Assembly (NCBI GenBank): GCA_028691715.1
Contig: JAQUYR010000005.1
Coordinates: 1-35,990 of the forward strand
DNA: 35,990 nt
Source of the DNA: Bacilli bacterium
Lineage (GTDB): Bacteria; Bacillota_I; Bacilli_A; ML615J-28; CAG-698
Direction: 5' to 3'
How positions within the stretch are numbered: the stretch's first letter is position 1; every line of letters begins with the position of its first letter. This document shows, piece after piece, positions 1-7,685 of this stretch. Below the pieces are notes generated by a model, which was not told the origin of the DNA, made no database searches, and worked only from the letters and a program-made list of their open reading frames with translations. Both the position numbers and the translations under genes were made by a program.

Positions 1-2
1 TC

Positions 3-470
3 AATGAGTTAAAAGAATCAGGGATAGTAGATCCAAATAAGATAAAGGTTGTCAGAGTTAATCTCCCCAACATAGATCCAAAAAAGAAGTTTTTATTAGG
101 AGTTGTCGAGACAATCGTCTCTATATTGTTGTTTTTTGGATTAAGTGGTTATATAAAATGGGTAAATTACAACAACCTCTATTATTTCCTTCTCCTTGAG
201 ATGATTTTTATTGTAGGTGAGATAATTTTAAAAAAAGCAATAGACTTACTTATGCCAAAATTTGCAGTATACTCCTTAGGGGCATTTACAATTATTGCTA
301 GTATTATTTCATTTGTTATTGCTCTATTAGTGGCTCCTAATGTCTCAATAAATTCCACTTTTTCACTTATTATGTTTTTTATTATTTTCTTGATAACCAG
401 GGCTTTTATAAAAACCTTAATCATTAATAGGTTATTTATGAGACCAAGAAAGAACAAGCCAGTATTATGA
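3..470 (+). CDS. Multi-pass membrane protein, 5' truncated by the window edge
   Basis: The frame is open from position 3 (NELKESGIVDPNKIKVVRVNLPNIDPKKKFLLGVVETIVSILLFFG...), so the listed start at 126 is probably internal. Several hydrophobic helices. The stop overlaps the next start (ATGA). Confidence 0.7.
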   Translation, partial: NELKESGIVDPNKIKVVRVNLPNIDPKKKFLLGVVETIVSILLFFGLSGYIKWVNYNNLYYFLLLEMIFIVGEIILKKAIDLLMPKFAVYSLGAFTIIASIISFVIALLVAPNVSINSTFSLIMFFIIFLITRAFIKTLIINRLFMRPRKNKPVL

Positions 471-1111
471 TAACAATAATTTTTGATTTAGATGGAACTG
501 TTTTAGACACATATGGATTAATAAGAGAAACTTTTATTCGTTTGTTTGCAAGATTTTTACCAGAATATACTTATACTGAAGCGGATTTGCAAAGTTTTTT
601 TGGACCACCATTAAGGGATACCTTCAGAAGAATTGGTTGTGATGACTTGGAAACTGAAAAAATGTTTCATGAATATAGGAAATTAAGCGTTGAGCTACAA
701 CCAGAATACTTGAATGTCTTCCCTGATACGGAAGAAACCCTGAGCGTTTTAAAAAAGTCAGGATATAAGTTAGCTATTTTTTCTAATAAGATTGAAGAAG
801 CAATAACTTCTGGTTTGAAACAGGTTGGATTATATGAATACTTTGATATGATTGTTGGAATAGATCAGGTAAAAAATCCCAAACCAAACAGCGAAGGAAT
901 CGAATTAATAAGAAAAGAGATGCAGGCAGATTTATGTATCTATATTGGAGATACAAAGATAGACATAGAAACAGCTAAGAATGCTAATGTTGATGGAATT
1001 GGTGTCAGTTGGGCTCTTACTTCTAGAGAAGAGCTTTTAGCAAGTGGAGCAAAGCATATAGCAGGTAATATGAAAGAACTTTTAAAGATAGTGAGGGAAA
1101 ATTATGTATGA
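467..1111 (+). CDS. ppaX: HAD-superfamily phosphatase, pyrophosphatase PpaX-like
   Basis: N-terminal FDLDGTVLDT motif; IFSNK and YIGDTKIDIETAKNA motifs; position upstream of trxB/whiA. Confidence 0.8.
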   Translation: MITIIFDLDGTVLDTYGLIRETFIRLFARFLPEYTYTEADLQSFFGPPLRDTFRRIGCDDLETEKMFHEYRKLSVELQPEYLNVFPDTEETLSVLKKSGYKLAIFSNKIEEAITSGLKQVGLYEYFDMIVGIDQVKNPKPNSEGIELIRKEMQADLCIYIGDTKIDIETAKNANVDGIGVSWALTSREELLASGAKHIAGNMKELLKIVRENYV

Positions 1112-2015
1112 TGTTTTAATAATTGGTGCCGGACCTGCAGGTATGACTGCAGCAATTTACGCCGCTAGAGGGAATTTAAAAGTAGGTATTATTGAGCATG
1201 GTGCCCCTGGAGGTGCAATGGTAAATACCTCTACAATAGAAAACTATCCAGGATTTAAAAAAATCGATGGTGCCTCTTTATCAATGGAAATGTTTGAACA
1301 GGTGAATGAACTCGGAGTCGAATATTTGGGATATTCAGCACAAATGATTAAAAAAGAGGATAGGGAATTCACTATTAAAGTAGATGGCTTAGATGAAGAA
1401 TTAGAAGCAAAAGCTGTAATCATTGCTACAGGGACAAAAAATAAGGTCCTTAATATTCCTGGAGAAAAGGAATACACTGGGCACGGAATATCTTGGTGTG
1501 CTATCTGTGATGGATCTTTTTACAAAGCAAAGGATGTTGCTGTCATCGGTGGGGGAAATTCTGCTTTAGAAGAAGCTTTATATCTTTCTGATATTGCTAA
1601 GAAGGTCTATATAATTCATCGCCGTGAAGGCTTTAGGGGTGCTGAGATTCTTTTAAGCAAGTTAAAAGAGAAGAAGAATGTTGAATTTATTCTAAATACA
1701 GTTCCTATTGAATTTCTAGGTAATGATAATCTTCAAGAAATAAAATTAGAAAACAAAGTGGAGAACAGAATTTTTAATATTAAAGTAGAGGGATGTTTTG
1801 AATATATTGGACAACAACCATCTAGTACTTTAGTTCATGCTTTAGATATTTCTGATGAAAATGGTTATATTCTAGTTGACAGGAACTATGAAACAAAAAT
1901 TAAAGGACTTTTTGCCTGTGGCGATATAGTGGCTAAAGAAATCAGACAGATTGCAACAGCTGTAAACGATGGAGCTATTGCTGCCTTAAATGTTATTAAA
2001 TATTGTAAGGAATAA
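1104..2015 (+). CDS. trxB: Thioredoxin reductase
   Basis: FAD motif GAGPAGMTAAIYAAR, redox CAICDG (WCAICDGSFY), NADPH motif GGGNSALEEALYL. Confidence 0.95.
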   Translation: MYDVLIIGAGPAGMTAAIYAARGNLKVGIIEHGAPGGAMVNTSTIENYPGFKKIDGASLSMEMFEQVNELGVEYLGYSAQMIKKEDREFTIKVDGLDEELEAKAVIIATGTKNKVLNIPGEKEYTGHGISWCAICDGSFYKAKDVAVIGGGNSALEEALYLSDIAKKVYIIHRREGFRGAEILLSKLKEKKNVEFILNTVPIEFLGNDNLQEIKLENKVENRIFNIKVEGCFEYIGQQPSSTLVHALDISDENGYILVDRNYETKIKGLFACGDIVAKEIRQIATAVNDGAIAALNVIKYCKE

Positions 2016-2018
2016 AAT

Positions 2019-2966
2019 ATGTCTTTTGCTAGTGATGTAAAGAAAGAAATCAGTAACATCCAAGGCGATGATTGTTGTTTGAAGGCTGAACTATATTCAA
2101 TAATAAAATACCGGGCAACTATAAAAATATCATCAGGTGATTTTAAAATAGAAATTGTAACAACTCTAAATTCAATAGCGAGAAGAATAGTCTATTTATA
2201 TAAAAAGCTATATAATATAAAACTCGAAATAATCCTTGTTGAACAAAAAAAGCTAAATTATAAAGATGTATATGTTCTGACAACAACAGAAAAAGGATTA
2301 TATGTCCTTAAAGATCTCAATATAATCGATGATAATTATGAAATAAAGCAAGATATTGCTGAGGTTATGTTCACAAAGAAATGTTGTAAAATAAGCGTTT
2401 TAAGAGGAGCCTTTATGGTTAGAGGTTCGCTTAACGATCCCAAAAAGAGTAATTATCATTTAGAAATAGTTGCTATGAATCAGAATGACGCTGATTTTTT
2501 AATAAAAATTCTTGGCGATGTTGGGATAGTAGGGAAGAGTATTGTTCGCTCTAAAGGTGTTGTTGTTTATCTGAAAAAAGCTGAACAAATTGCAGATTTT
2601 TTACGATATATCGGAGCAACAAATAGCTTATTTTATTTTGAAGATGAAAGAATTAGACGTGATTATAGCAATTATGCCAATAGAACAATTAATTGTGATA
2701 TCGCCAATGAAGAAAAAGCGATAACTACTGCTGCTAGACAGTTAAAAAACATTGCCTACATTGAGAACAACTATGGATTGTTAAATCTATCTGAAAGATT
2801 AACAGATGCTGTTTTACTCAGAAACACATATCCTGATGATTCCTTATCACAATTAAGTGAAAAATCTGAGGAATTAATAGGAAGGTATATCTCTAAATCG
2901 GGTCTGAGTCATTGTTTTAAGGATATCGAGAGAATGTGTATCCAAATAAAAAAAGATAAGAAATAA
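2019..2966 (+). CDS. whiA: WhiA sporulation/cell-division regulator homologue
   Basis: MSFASDVKKEIS start, FMVRGSLNDPKKSNYHLEI (LAGLIDADG-like) and C-terminal HTH (LSQLSEKSEELIGRYISKSGLSHCFKDI). Confidence 0.9.
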   Translation: MSFASDVKKEISNIQGDDCCLKAELYSIIKYRATIKISSGDFKIEIVTTLNSIARRIVYLYKKLYNIKLEIILVEQKKLNYKDVYVLTTTEKGLYVLKDLNIIDDNYEIKQDIAEVMFTKKCCKISVLRGAFMVRGSLNDPKKSNYHLEIVAMNQNDADFLIKILGDVGIVGKSIVRSKGVVVYLKKAEQIADFLRYIGATNSLFYFEDERIRRDYSNYANRTINCDIANEEKAITTAARQLKNIAYIENNYGLLNLSERLTDAVLLRNTYPDDSLSQLSEKSEELIGRYISKSGLSHCFKDIERMCIQIKKDKK

Positions 2967-2969
2967 ATC

Positions 2970-3197
2970 TTATCTTAGATTCGAAAAGTCAAATAAATCT
3001 TTTATATCTACATCAAGTGATTTAGCAATTTTTTCAATGTTTTTTAAGGTGATATTCTTTTCTGCTCTTTCGATGTGACCGATGTATGTACGATGTAATC
3101 CTGTTTCGTAACCAAGTACTTCTTGGGAGTAACCTTTACTATTTCTTAGTTGTCGTACTCGTAATCCAAATAGCACATTTATGCTTTTTTCTTGCAT
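2970..3197 (-). CDS. Small XRE-family regulator, controller (C-protein)-like
   Basis: HTH FGLRVRQLRNSKGYSQEVLGYETGLHRTYIGHIERAEKNITLKNIEKIAKSLDVDIKDLF. The start at 3197 (MQEKSIN) has an upstream SD GAAGGTGA on the minus strand; the ORF track start at 3251 includes promoter sequence. Confidence 0.85.
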   Translation of the reverse strand: MQEKSINVLFGLRVRQLRNSKGYSQEVLGYETGLHRTYIGHIERAEKNITLKNIEKIAKSLDVDIKDLFDFSNLR

Positions 3198-3219
3198 TGC
3201 TATCACCTTCAATACATAT

Positions 3220-3261
3220 ATAATAAGCAAAACAAGAATTTTTATCAACATACTATAAGTA
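3220..3261 (-). promoter_or_regulatory. Promoter of the XRE gene with an adjacent TACT-N3-AGTA dyad
   Basis: Minus strand: TTGATA (3248-3243), 17 bp, TATTAT (3225-3220). The dyad TACTTATAGTA (3261-3251) lies 2 bp upstream of the -35. Confidence 0.6.
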
Positions 3262-3277
3262 GCATTTAGGAGACATT

Positions 3278-3625
3278 ATGATTGAAAAAATAGGCGTTGA
3301 CATCTCAAAAAATGAGCGTTTTAGAGATTTTATTTTTGATGCTAAGAAATATGGGAAGATATTATCACCTCAGGAAATTGTTATTTTCAATGGATTTGAT
3401 CTTGAGAAAAGAAGGATTGAATATTTAGCCAGCCGCTTTTCTGGAAAAGAAGCATTGTATAAAGCATATAACAAAAAATTTTCTTTTGATAAAGTGAGTA
3501 TCCTTAATGATGAGACTGGTGCCCCATATATTGAAGCAGATTTTTTAAATGAATATATTATTCATATTTCTCTTTCCCATGAAATAGATAATAGTATTGC
3601 ATTTGTTATTCTTGAGAAAAAATAA
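3278..3625 (+). CDS. acpS: Holo-[acyl-carrier-protein] synthase
   Basis: IGVDIS start motif, FSGKEALYKAY, ISLSHE; SD AGGAG upstream. Confidence 0.9.
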   Translation: MIEKIGVDISKNERFRDFIFDAKKYGKILSPQEIVIFNGFDLEKRRIEYLASRFSGKEALYKAYNKKFSFDKVSILNDETGAPYIEADFLNEYIIHISLSHEIDNSIAFVILEKK

Positions 3626-3637
3626 TTGAAAAGTTGC

Positions 3638-3666
3638 TTGATAAAAATAACTTTTTTTAGTATAAT
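3638..3666 (+). promoter_or_regulatory. Sigma-A type promoter
   Basis: TTGATA (3638-3643), 17 bp, TATAAT (3661-3666). Confidence 0.7.
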
Positions 3667-3706
3667 ATGTATAGTTTTAAAAATAAGTATTAAAAGGTGA
3701 GATGAA

Positions 3707-4240
3707 ATGAACAAAAAAGTTGTTAAGACTAATTCAACAAGTTATAAAACCATTATTTTTTGGGGTGTTATTGCTATATTAACATTAGCATTTGTAGTTA
3801 CCATTGTTATAAGATTCATAGGATCAAGAACAATTAACAGTTATGATTCTATTGATCATGTAGTGGGTGATGAGATTTTTGAAAAGAAAGAAGAAACCTA
3901 TTTAGTATATCTATATAGTTCAGATGATGAATATAGTGAAGCAGTTGATGCTATGGAAGAAATAATTTTTAATTATGTAACTTTCCAAGGAAGAAATGAT
4001 AGTGATGCTGATGTATATAAGATGTATGCAGCTGATTTATCAAATCCTGAAAATGCTAAATCAGTGGTTTATGAATCAACAACAAATGTTTTGAGTGTTG
4101 ATGATTTTGATTCACTAAAGGTAAGCGATAAATCCATCCCTGTTTTATTGGTTATAAAAGATGGTTCAGTTATATCATATGATATCACTGACAATGACAT
4201 AAGTGATTATTTACAAACAATAATTGATGAAAACAAGTAA
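3707..4240 (+). CDS. Membrane-anchored thioredoxin-fold-like protein lacking a CXXC motif
   Basis: One N-terminal TM helix, then TYLVYLYSSDDEYSEAVDAMEEI...IPVLLVIKDGSVISYDIT, a thioredoxin-like pattern. SSDD lies where CXXC would be expected. Confidence 0.5.
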   Translation: MNKKVVKTNSTSYKTIIFWGVIAILTLAFVVTIVIRFIGSRTINSYDSIDHVVGDEIFEKKEETYLVYLYSSDDEYSEAVDAMEEIIFNYVTFQGRNDSDADVYKMYAADLSNPENAKSVVYESTTNVLSVDDFDSLKVSDKSIPVLLVIKDGSVISYDITDNDISDYLQTIIDENK

Positions 4241-4270
4241 TATAAAGAAGGGGAAGCCCTTCTTTATATT
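4239..4270 (+). terminator. Terminator-like hairpin, 14-bp perfect stem
   Basis: AATATAAAGAAGGG-GAAG-CCCTTCTTTATATT; the T-tract is weak. Confidence 0.6.
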
Positions 4271-4278
4271 AAAAAATC

Positions 4279-4307
4279 TTGACATTAAAGGCATTTTGTT
4301 ATAACAT
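4279..4307 (+). promoter_or_regulatory. tRNA operon promoter
   Basis: TTGACA (4279-4284), 17 bp, TAACAT (4302-4307), just upstream of the tRNA-Ser. Confidence 0.55.
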
Positions 4308-4320
4308 ATTAAAGGACTGT

Positions 4321-4411
4321 GGAGTAGTACTCAAGTGGCTGAAGAGGTGCCCCTGCTAAGGGTATAGATCGGGAAACTGGTGCAAGGGTTCAAATCCCTT
4401 CTACTCCGCCA
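4321..4411 (+). tRNA. tRNA-Ser(GCU), CCA encoded
   Basis: Acceptor GGAGTAG/CTACTCC, long variable arm, anticodon loop CTGCTAA (GCT at 4355-4357), T-arm GGGTTCAAATCCC, G-CCA. Confidence 0.95.
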
Positions 4412-4422
4412 TTTTATTTATT

Positions 4423-4499
4423 GGCCTTTTGGAGAAGCGGTTTAACTCACATGCCTTTCACGCATGCATTCACGGGTTCGAATCCCGTAAAGGTCACCA
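4423..4499 (+). tRNA. tRNA-Glu(UUC), CCA encoded
   Basis: Acceptor GGCCTTT/AAAGGTC, anticodon stem CATGC-CTTTCAC-GCATG (TTC), T-arm CGGGTTCGAATCCCG, A-CCA. Confidence 0.92.
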
Positions 4500-4542
4500 T
4501 GTATATAAGTCAATAAGCCTTCTGACTTAAAGACATTAATAT

Positions 4543-4579
4543 GACTATTTTACTAATTTATAGTGAAATAGTCTTTTTT
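4543..4579 (+). terminator. Rho-independent terminator of the tRNA unit
   Basis: GACTATTTTAC/GTGAAATAGTC stem followed by TTTTTT. Confidence 0.8.
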
Positions 4580-4703
4580 AATACTCAAACACTATTTTTT
4601 TATATAGTTAAGAGTAAAGAAAGAATGATGAAGTAGAGCAAAAATAATTAAATAATAGATATTTTCTTTTATCTATGATATAATGTAAAGTGAGGTGAGG
4701 ATA

Positions 4704-5618
4704 ATGCCAACATGGGGAGAACTATTAAAAGAATTGACTCCAACTAAAGATAAAGATGGAAATGATATACAAGGATTAAATTTTGATGAATTAAGATTAA
4801 AATATATTCAATTGTTAAGTCAAAATACTGGTAGAAATGTTATTGCATACTATTCTGGTTGGCTAAAACCTGGAAGAACACAAAACATAGATATAAACGA
4901 TAGTGATATTACTGGATTTATGAATTCAATATATGAGTTAGACTGTTCTAAAGGTTTGGATATTATTTTACATACTCCTGGTGGTAATCCAACTGCTACA
5001 GAAGGAATCGTAAAATATTTACATAATAAATTTGGAAATGATATACGTGTTATTGTTCCTCAAATGGCTATGTCAGCAGGTACTATGTTAGCCTGTGCAG
5101 CAAAAGAAATATTCCTTGGATCGCACTCGTGTCTTGGTCCAATTGATCCACAGTATGGAGGTATTCCAGCATATAATATTATACAAGAATTTAAAGAAGC
5201 AAAAGTTGATTTAGAAAATAATCCAAAATCGAAGGAATTTTGGAGAATACAATTTGAAAAATATCCTGCAGCATTTTTTTACTCTGTTTGCGATAGTATA
5301 AATTTATCAAGCCTTCTTGTTGGAGAATGGTTAAAAAAATATATGTTTATTGATTCTCCATCCGAAGATATTAGTAAAAAAGTTAAAAAAATTTTAAAAA
5401 ATTTGAATAGTAATAATAGATCACATTCACGTCATTTTACTTTTGATTTTTGTCAAGAAATTGGTTTAAATGTTAAAAAAATTGAGGATGATCAGACATT
5501 ACAAAATTTAATTTTAAGTGTTCATCATGCTTTTATTATAACATTGGATAATACTAATGTTACAAAGATAATTGAGAATCAAAATGGATTGAGATATATA
5601 AGTAGCCAAAGTAAGTGA
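4704..5618 (+). CDS. SDH_sah (Clp-fold, SppA/ClpP-like) serine protease
   Basis: DIILHTPGGNPTATEGIVKYL and MAMSAGTMLACAAKEIFLGSHSCLGPIDPQYGG (nucleophile Ser in MSAGT). No TM helix. ATG at 4704 is preceded by SD GAGGTGAGG; the track start at 4695 is a GTG within it. Confidence 0.8.
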   Translation: MPTWGELLKELTPTKDKDGNDIQGLNFDELRLKYIQLLSQNTGRNVIAYYSGWLKPGRTQNIDINDSDITGFMNSIYELDCSKGLDIILHTPGGNPTATEGIVKYLHNKFGNDIRVIVPQMAMSAGTMLACAAKEIFLGSHSCLGPIDPQYGGIPAYNIIQEFKEAKVDLENNPKSKEFWRIQFEKYPAAFFYSVCDSINLSSLLVGEWLKKYMFIDSPSEDISKKVKKILKNLNSNNRSHSRHFTFDFCQEIGLNVKKIEDDQTLQNLILSVHHAFIITLDNTNVTKIIENQNGLRYISSQSK

Positions 5619-5625
5619 GGGAAAG

Positions 5626-5814
5626 ATGGAAAATAAATTAATAATAAATAAAATCGATGAGCTATATCAAAAATTATTTTCTCAAGAAGAAATACAAAAT
5701 TTTAAATATAACAATGAATGGATTACAATTGAAAATTTTGGTAAAGAAGCAGATTATTCTACATCAACTGATAAAACTGATTTTTCTTTAGAAATGATTA
5801 ATGGTAATAAGTAG
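5626..5814 (+). CDS. 62-aa small protein, probably co-transcribed with the upstream protease
   Basis: Starts 7 nt after the protease stop with SD GTGAGGGAAAG; sequence MENKLIINKIDELYQKLFSQEEIQNF... Confidence 0.6.
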   Translation: MENKLIINKIDELYQKLFSQEEIQNFKYNNEWITIENFGKEADYSTSTDKTDFSLEMINGNK

Positions 5815-5914
5815 TAAATAAAATAGATTATTAAAGACTAAGACACTTGTATTATTAACTTATATCTACAATATTTATTGATTTTATATTTATAAATATA
5901 AACATTAAGATTGC

Positions 5915-5952
5915 ACCACCTAAGGCAGAAGTGCTAAAAGGTGGTTTTTTTA
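5915..5952 (+). terminator. Rho-independent terminator
   Basis: ACCACCT...AGGTGGT stem (5915-5921/5939-5945) followed by a T-tract. Confidence 0.8.
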
Positions 5953-6310
5953 TTCAATATAGACAAAGCACCAACGCAAATTCCTTTTTCTAGTTAAAAT
6001 AGACTTTTTACTATCTCGAGGAACGTTGAAACTGTGGTCTGTCTAGAGAGAAGATAGGCATTTTAATTAAAAAGTAAAAAAATAAAGGAAAATATTCATT
6101 TTAAATGATTAGAGAGCATTCTACATTGAAAGTGGCTATTTTTTTATTAAAAGTAACATTGATAAATTGCATTTTTGAGATATAGTTGAAATTGTGTTTT
6201 ACATGTGTAATGTAGAAACATATCGAGATAAAAGAACTATTTCCAAATTGTGATGCTTTGTTAGTTCTTAAAAAAAGAGTGGAAAACTATCTATTGAAAT
6301 TGAAGATAGC

Positions 6311-6374
6311 GTTAGAATATTTCTGAGACAAATAATGGAAATGTTTAAACAAACGAGTGAAAAATTGATATAAT
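6311..6374 (+). repeat. Copy A of a shared promoter/upstream element
   Basis: GTTAGAATATTTCTGAGACAAATAATGGAAATGTTTAAACAAACGAGTGAAAAATTGATATAAT; aligns to 7590-7652. Contains -35-like TAAACA, 17 bp, TATAAT. Confidence 0.6.
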
Positions 6375-6477
6375 GTGTTTTAAGATTTATTCTACTTTAA
6401 TGAGAATTTTTCTCGCGATATAAGTTATTTACTAAGTTCAGTTAAATAGATATAATTTTAGTAAGGAGAGTGAAAGT

Positions 6478-7473
6478 ATGGAACAATTTGGAGAAAAACT
6501 TAAAGAATTAAGAACTAAAAATGGTGAAAGTCAAAAAAAATTAGCTGAAATACTTAATGTTTCATTTCAATCAATTTCAAAATGGGAACAAAGTATTCAT
6601 TATCCTGATGTCTTTTTAATAGAAAAAATAGCAATGCATTATAATGTTAATATAAATTATTTATTCGATAATGAAATCATAAAGGAAATAAAATCAGAGA
6701 ATAAAATAGAACATTTTAAACTTGTCACTACTATAAATCACAGTGATTCAATCGTTACTTGGACTGATTATGAATATGAAGGCACAATTGCACCGATTGC
6801 TAATCTTGATTCGAGACGTCATTGTGCTGGGAATCGTTTTATTAAAACACATCCTGGTCCCAAAGGATACTTAATCATTGCCGTAAATGAAAAGAATGAA
6901 ATATGTTTTATGGCAGAACACCGAGACCATCCCTATTTTCCTATTTGTGGTCCAATAGGTGAGTTTTATTCTCGATTAGATGGTATTGGAAAGGCTAATC
7001 CTTGTTTTATTATTGAAGAATCTTATGAAAGTAGAGGACAGAATGCGAAAGATTTTGAATTTGTTATTCCTAAAAATGGTATTTTAATTAATATTCCTTA
7101 TCAATCAATAGAAACAAAAAATTTATTAATGTTTATTGTTTCAAATAGACTAAGAAAGAAAATACAAAATTATTTTCCTAATGTGAAAATAAGTGGGAGA
7201 ACATTATTTAATGGTCTTATAATTACAAATGAGTTAAACAATGTAAAAGTTTATTTAGAAGATAATCAGATAGTTTTCGAAAAAGAATTTAGTTGTGAAG
7301 AAATAAGAGAAGATTTATCAGATAATAACACTAGAGATTATATAGAAGATTTGGAATACCAAATTAATGATTTAGAATCAAGGCTTGAAATTTTAGAGGA
7401 GCAATTAACACGATTTGATGAATTAGAGCAACAAATTGACAATTTAGATTCACGATTGTGCGACATGGAATAA
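6478..7473 (+). CDS. XRE-type HTH protein with an uncharacterised beta-rich middle domain and C-terminal coiled coil
   Basis: HTH: FGEKLKELRTKNGESQKKLAEILNVSFQSISKWEQSIHYPDVFLIEKIAMHYNVNINYLF. C-terminal heptad-like YIEDLEYQINDLESRLEILEEQLTRFDELEQQIDNLDSRL. SD AAGGAGAG. Confidence 0.85.
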   Translation: MEQFGEKLKELRTKNGESQKKLAEILNVSFQSISKWEQSIHYPDVFLIEKIAMHYNVNINYLFDNEIIKEIKSENKIEHFKLVTTINHSDSIVTWTDYEYEGTIAPIANLDSRRHCAGNRFIKTHPGPKGYLIIAVNEKNEICFMAEHRDHPYFPICGPIGEFYSRLDGIGKANPCFIIEESYESRGQNAKDFEFVIPKNGILINIPYQSIETKNLLMFIVSNRLRKKIQNYFPNVKISGRTLFNGLIITNELNNVKVYLEDNQIVFEKEFSCEEIREDLSDNNTRDYIEDLEYQINDLESRLEILEEQLTRFDELEQQIDNLDSRLCDME

Positions 7474-7481
7474 TTAAGTTG

Positions 7482-7507
7482 GCTTGCTAGAAATAGTAAG
7501 CTTTTTT
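7482..7507 (+). terminator. Rho-independent terminator
   Basis: GCTTGCTA-GAAA-TAGTAAGC followed by TTTTTT. Confidence 0.8.
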
Positions 7508-7589
7508 CATTTGTAAGTAATTTGTAGAGCTTATATTAGTTTTTTAAGAAAGATTTGATAGAATATCAGTAATAATAATTAAAAGGAAT

Positions 7590-7652
7590 GTTAGAGATAT
7601 TTGTTACTACTAATGGAAATGATTAGACAAATAATTGGTAATTTGATATAAT
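7590..7652 (+). repeat. Copy B of a shared promoter/upstream element
   Basis: GTTAGAGATATTTGTTACTACTAATGGAAATGATTAGACAAATAATTGGTAATTTGATATAAT; -35 TAGACA, 17 bp, TATAAT (7647-7652). Confidence 0.65.
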
Positions 7653-7685
7653 TAAATTAATCTCAATGAAAGGATGGAGCTAACC

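Noticed and set aside
5815-6477. CRISPR array or tracrRNA in the long non-coding gap
   Set aside because: No regularly spaced identical repeats; only isolated short inverted repeats. No cas genes nearby.
4423-7473. Integrative element inserted at tRNA-Glu
   Set aside because: No integrase/recombinase and no second copy of the tRNA 3' end (attR-like CGGGTTCGAATCCCG) seen in the window; island status remains inference.
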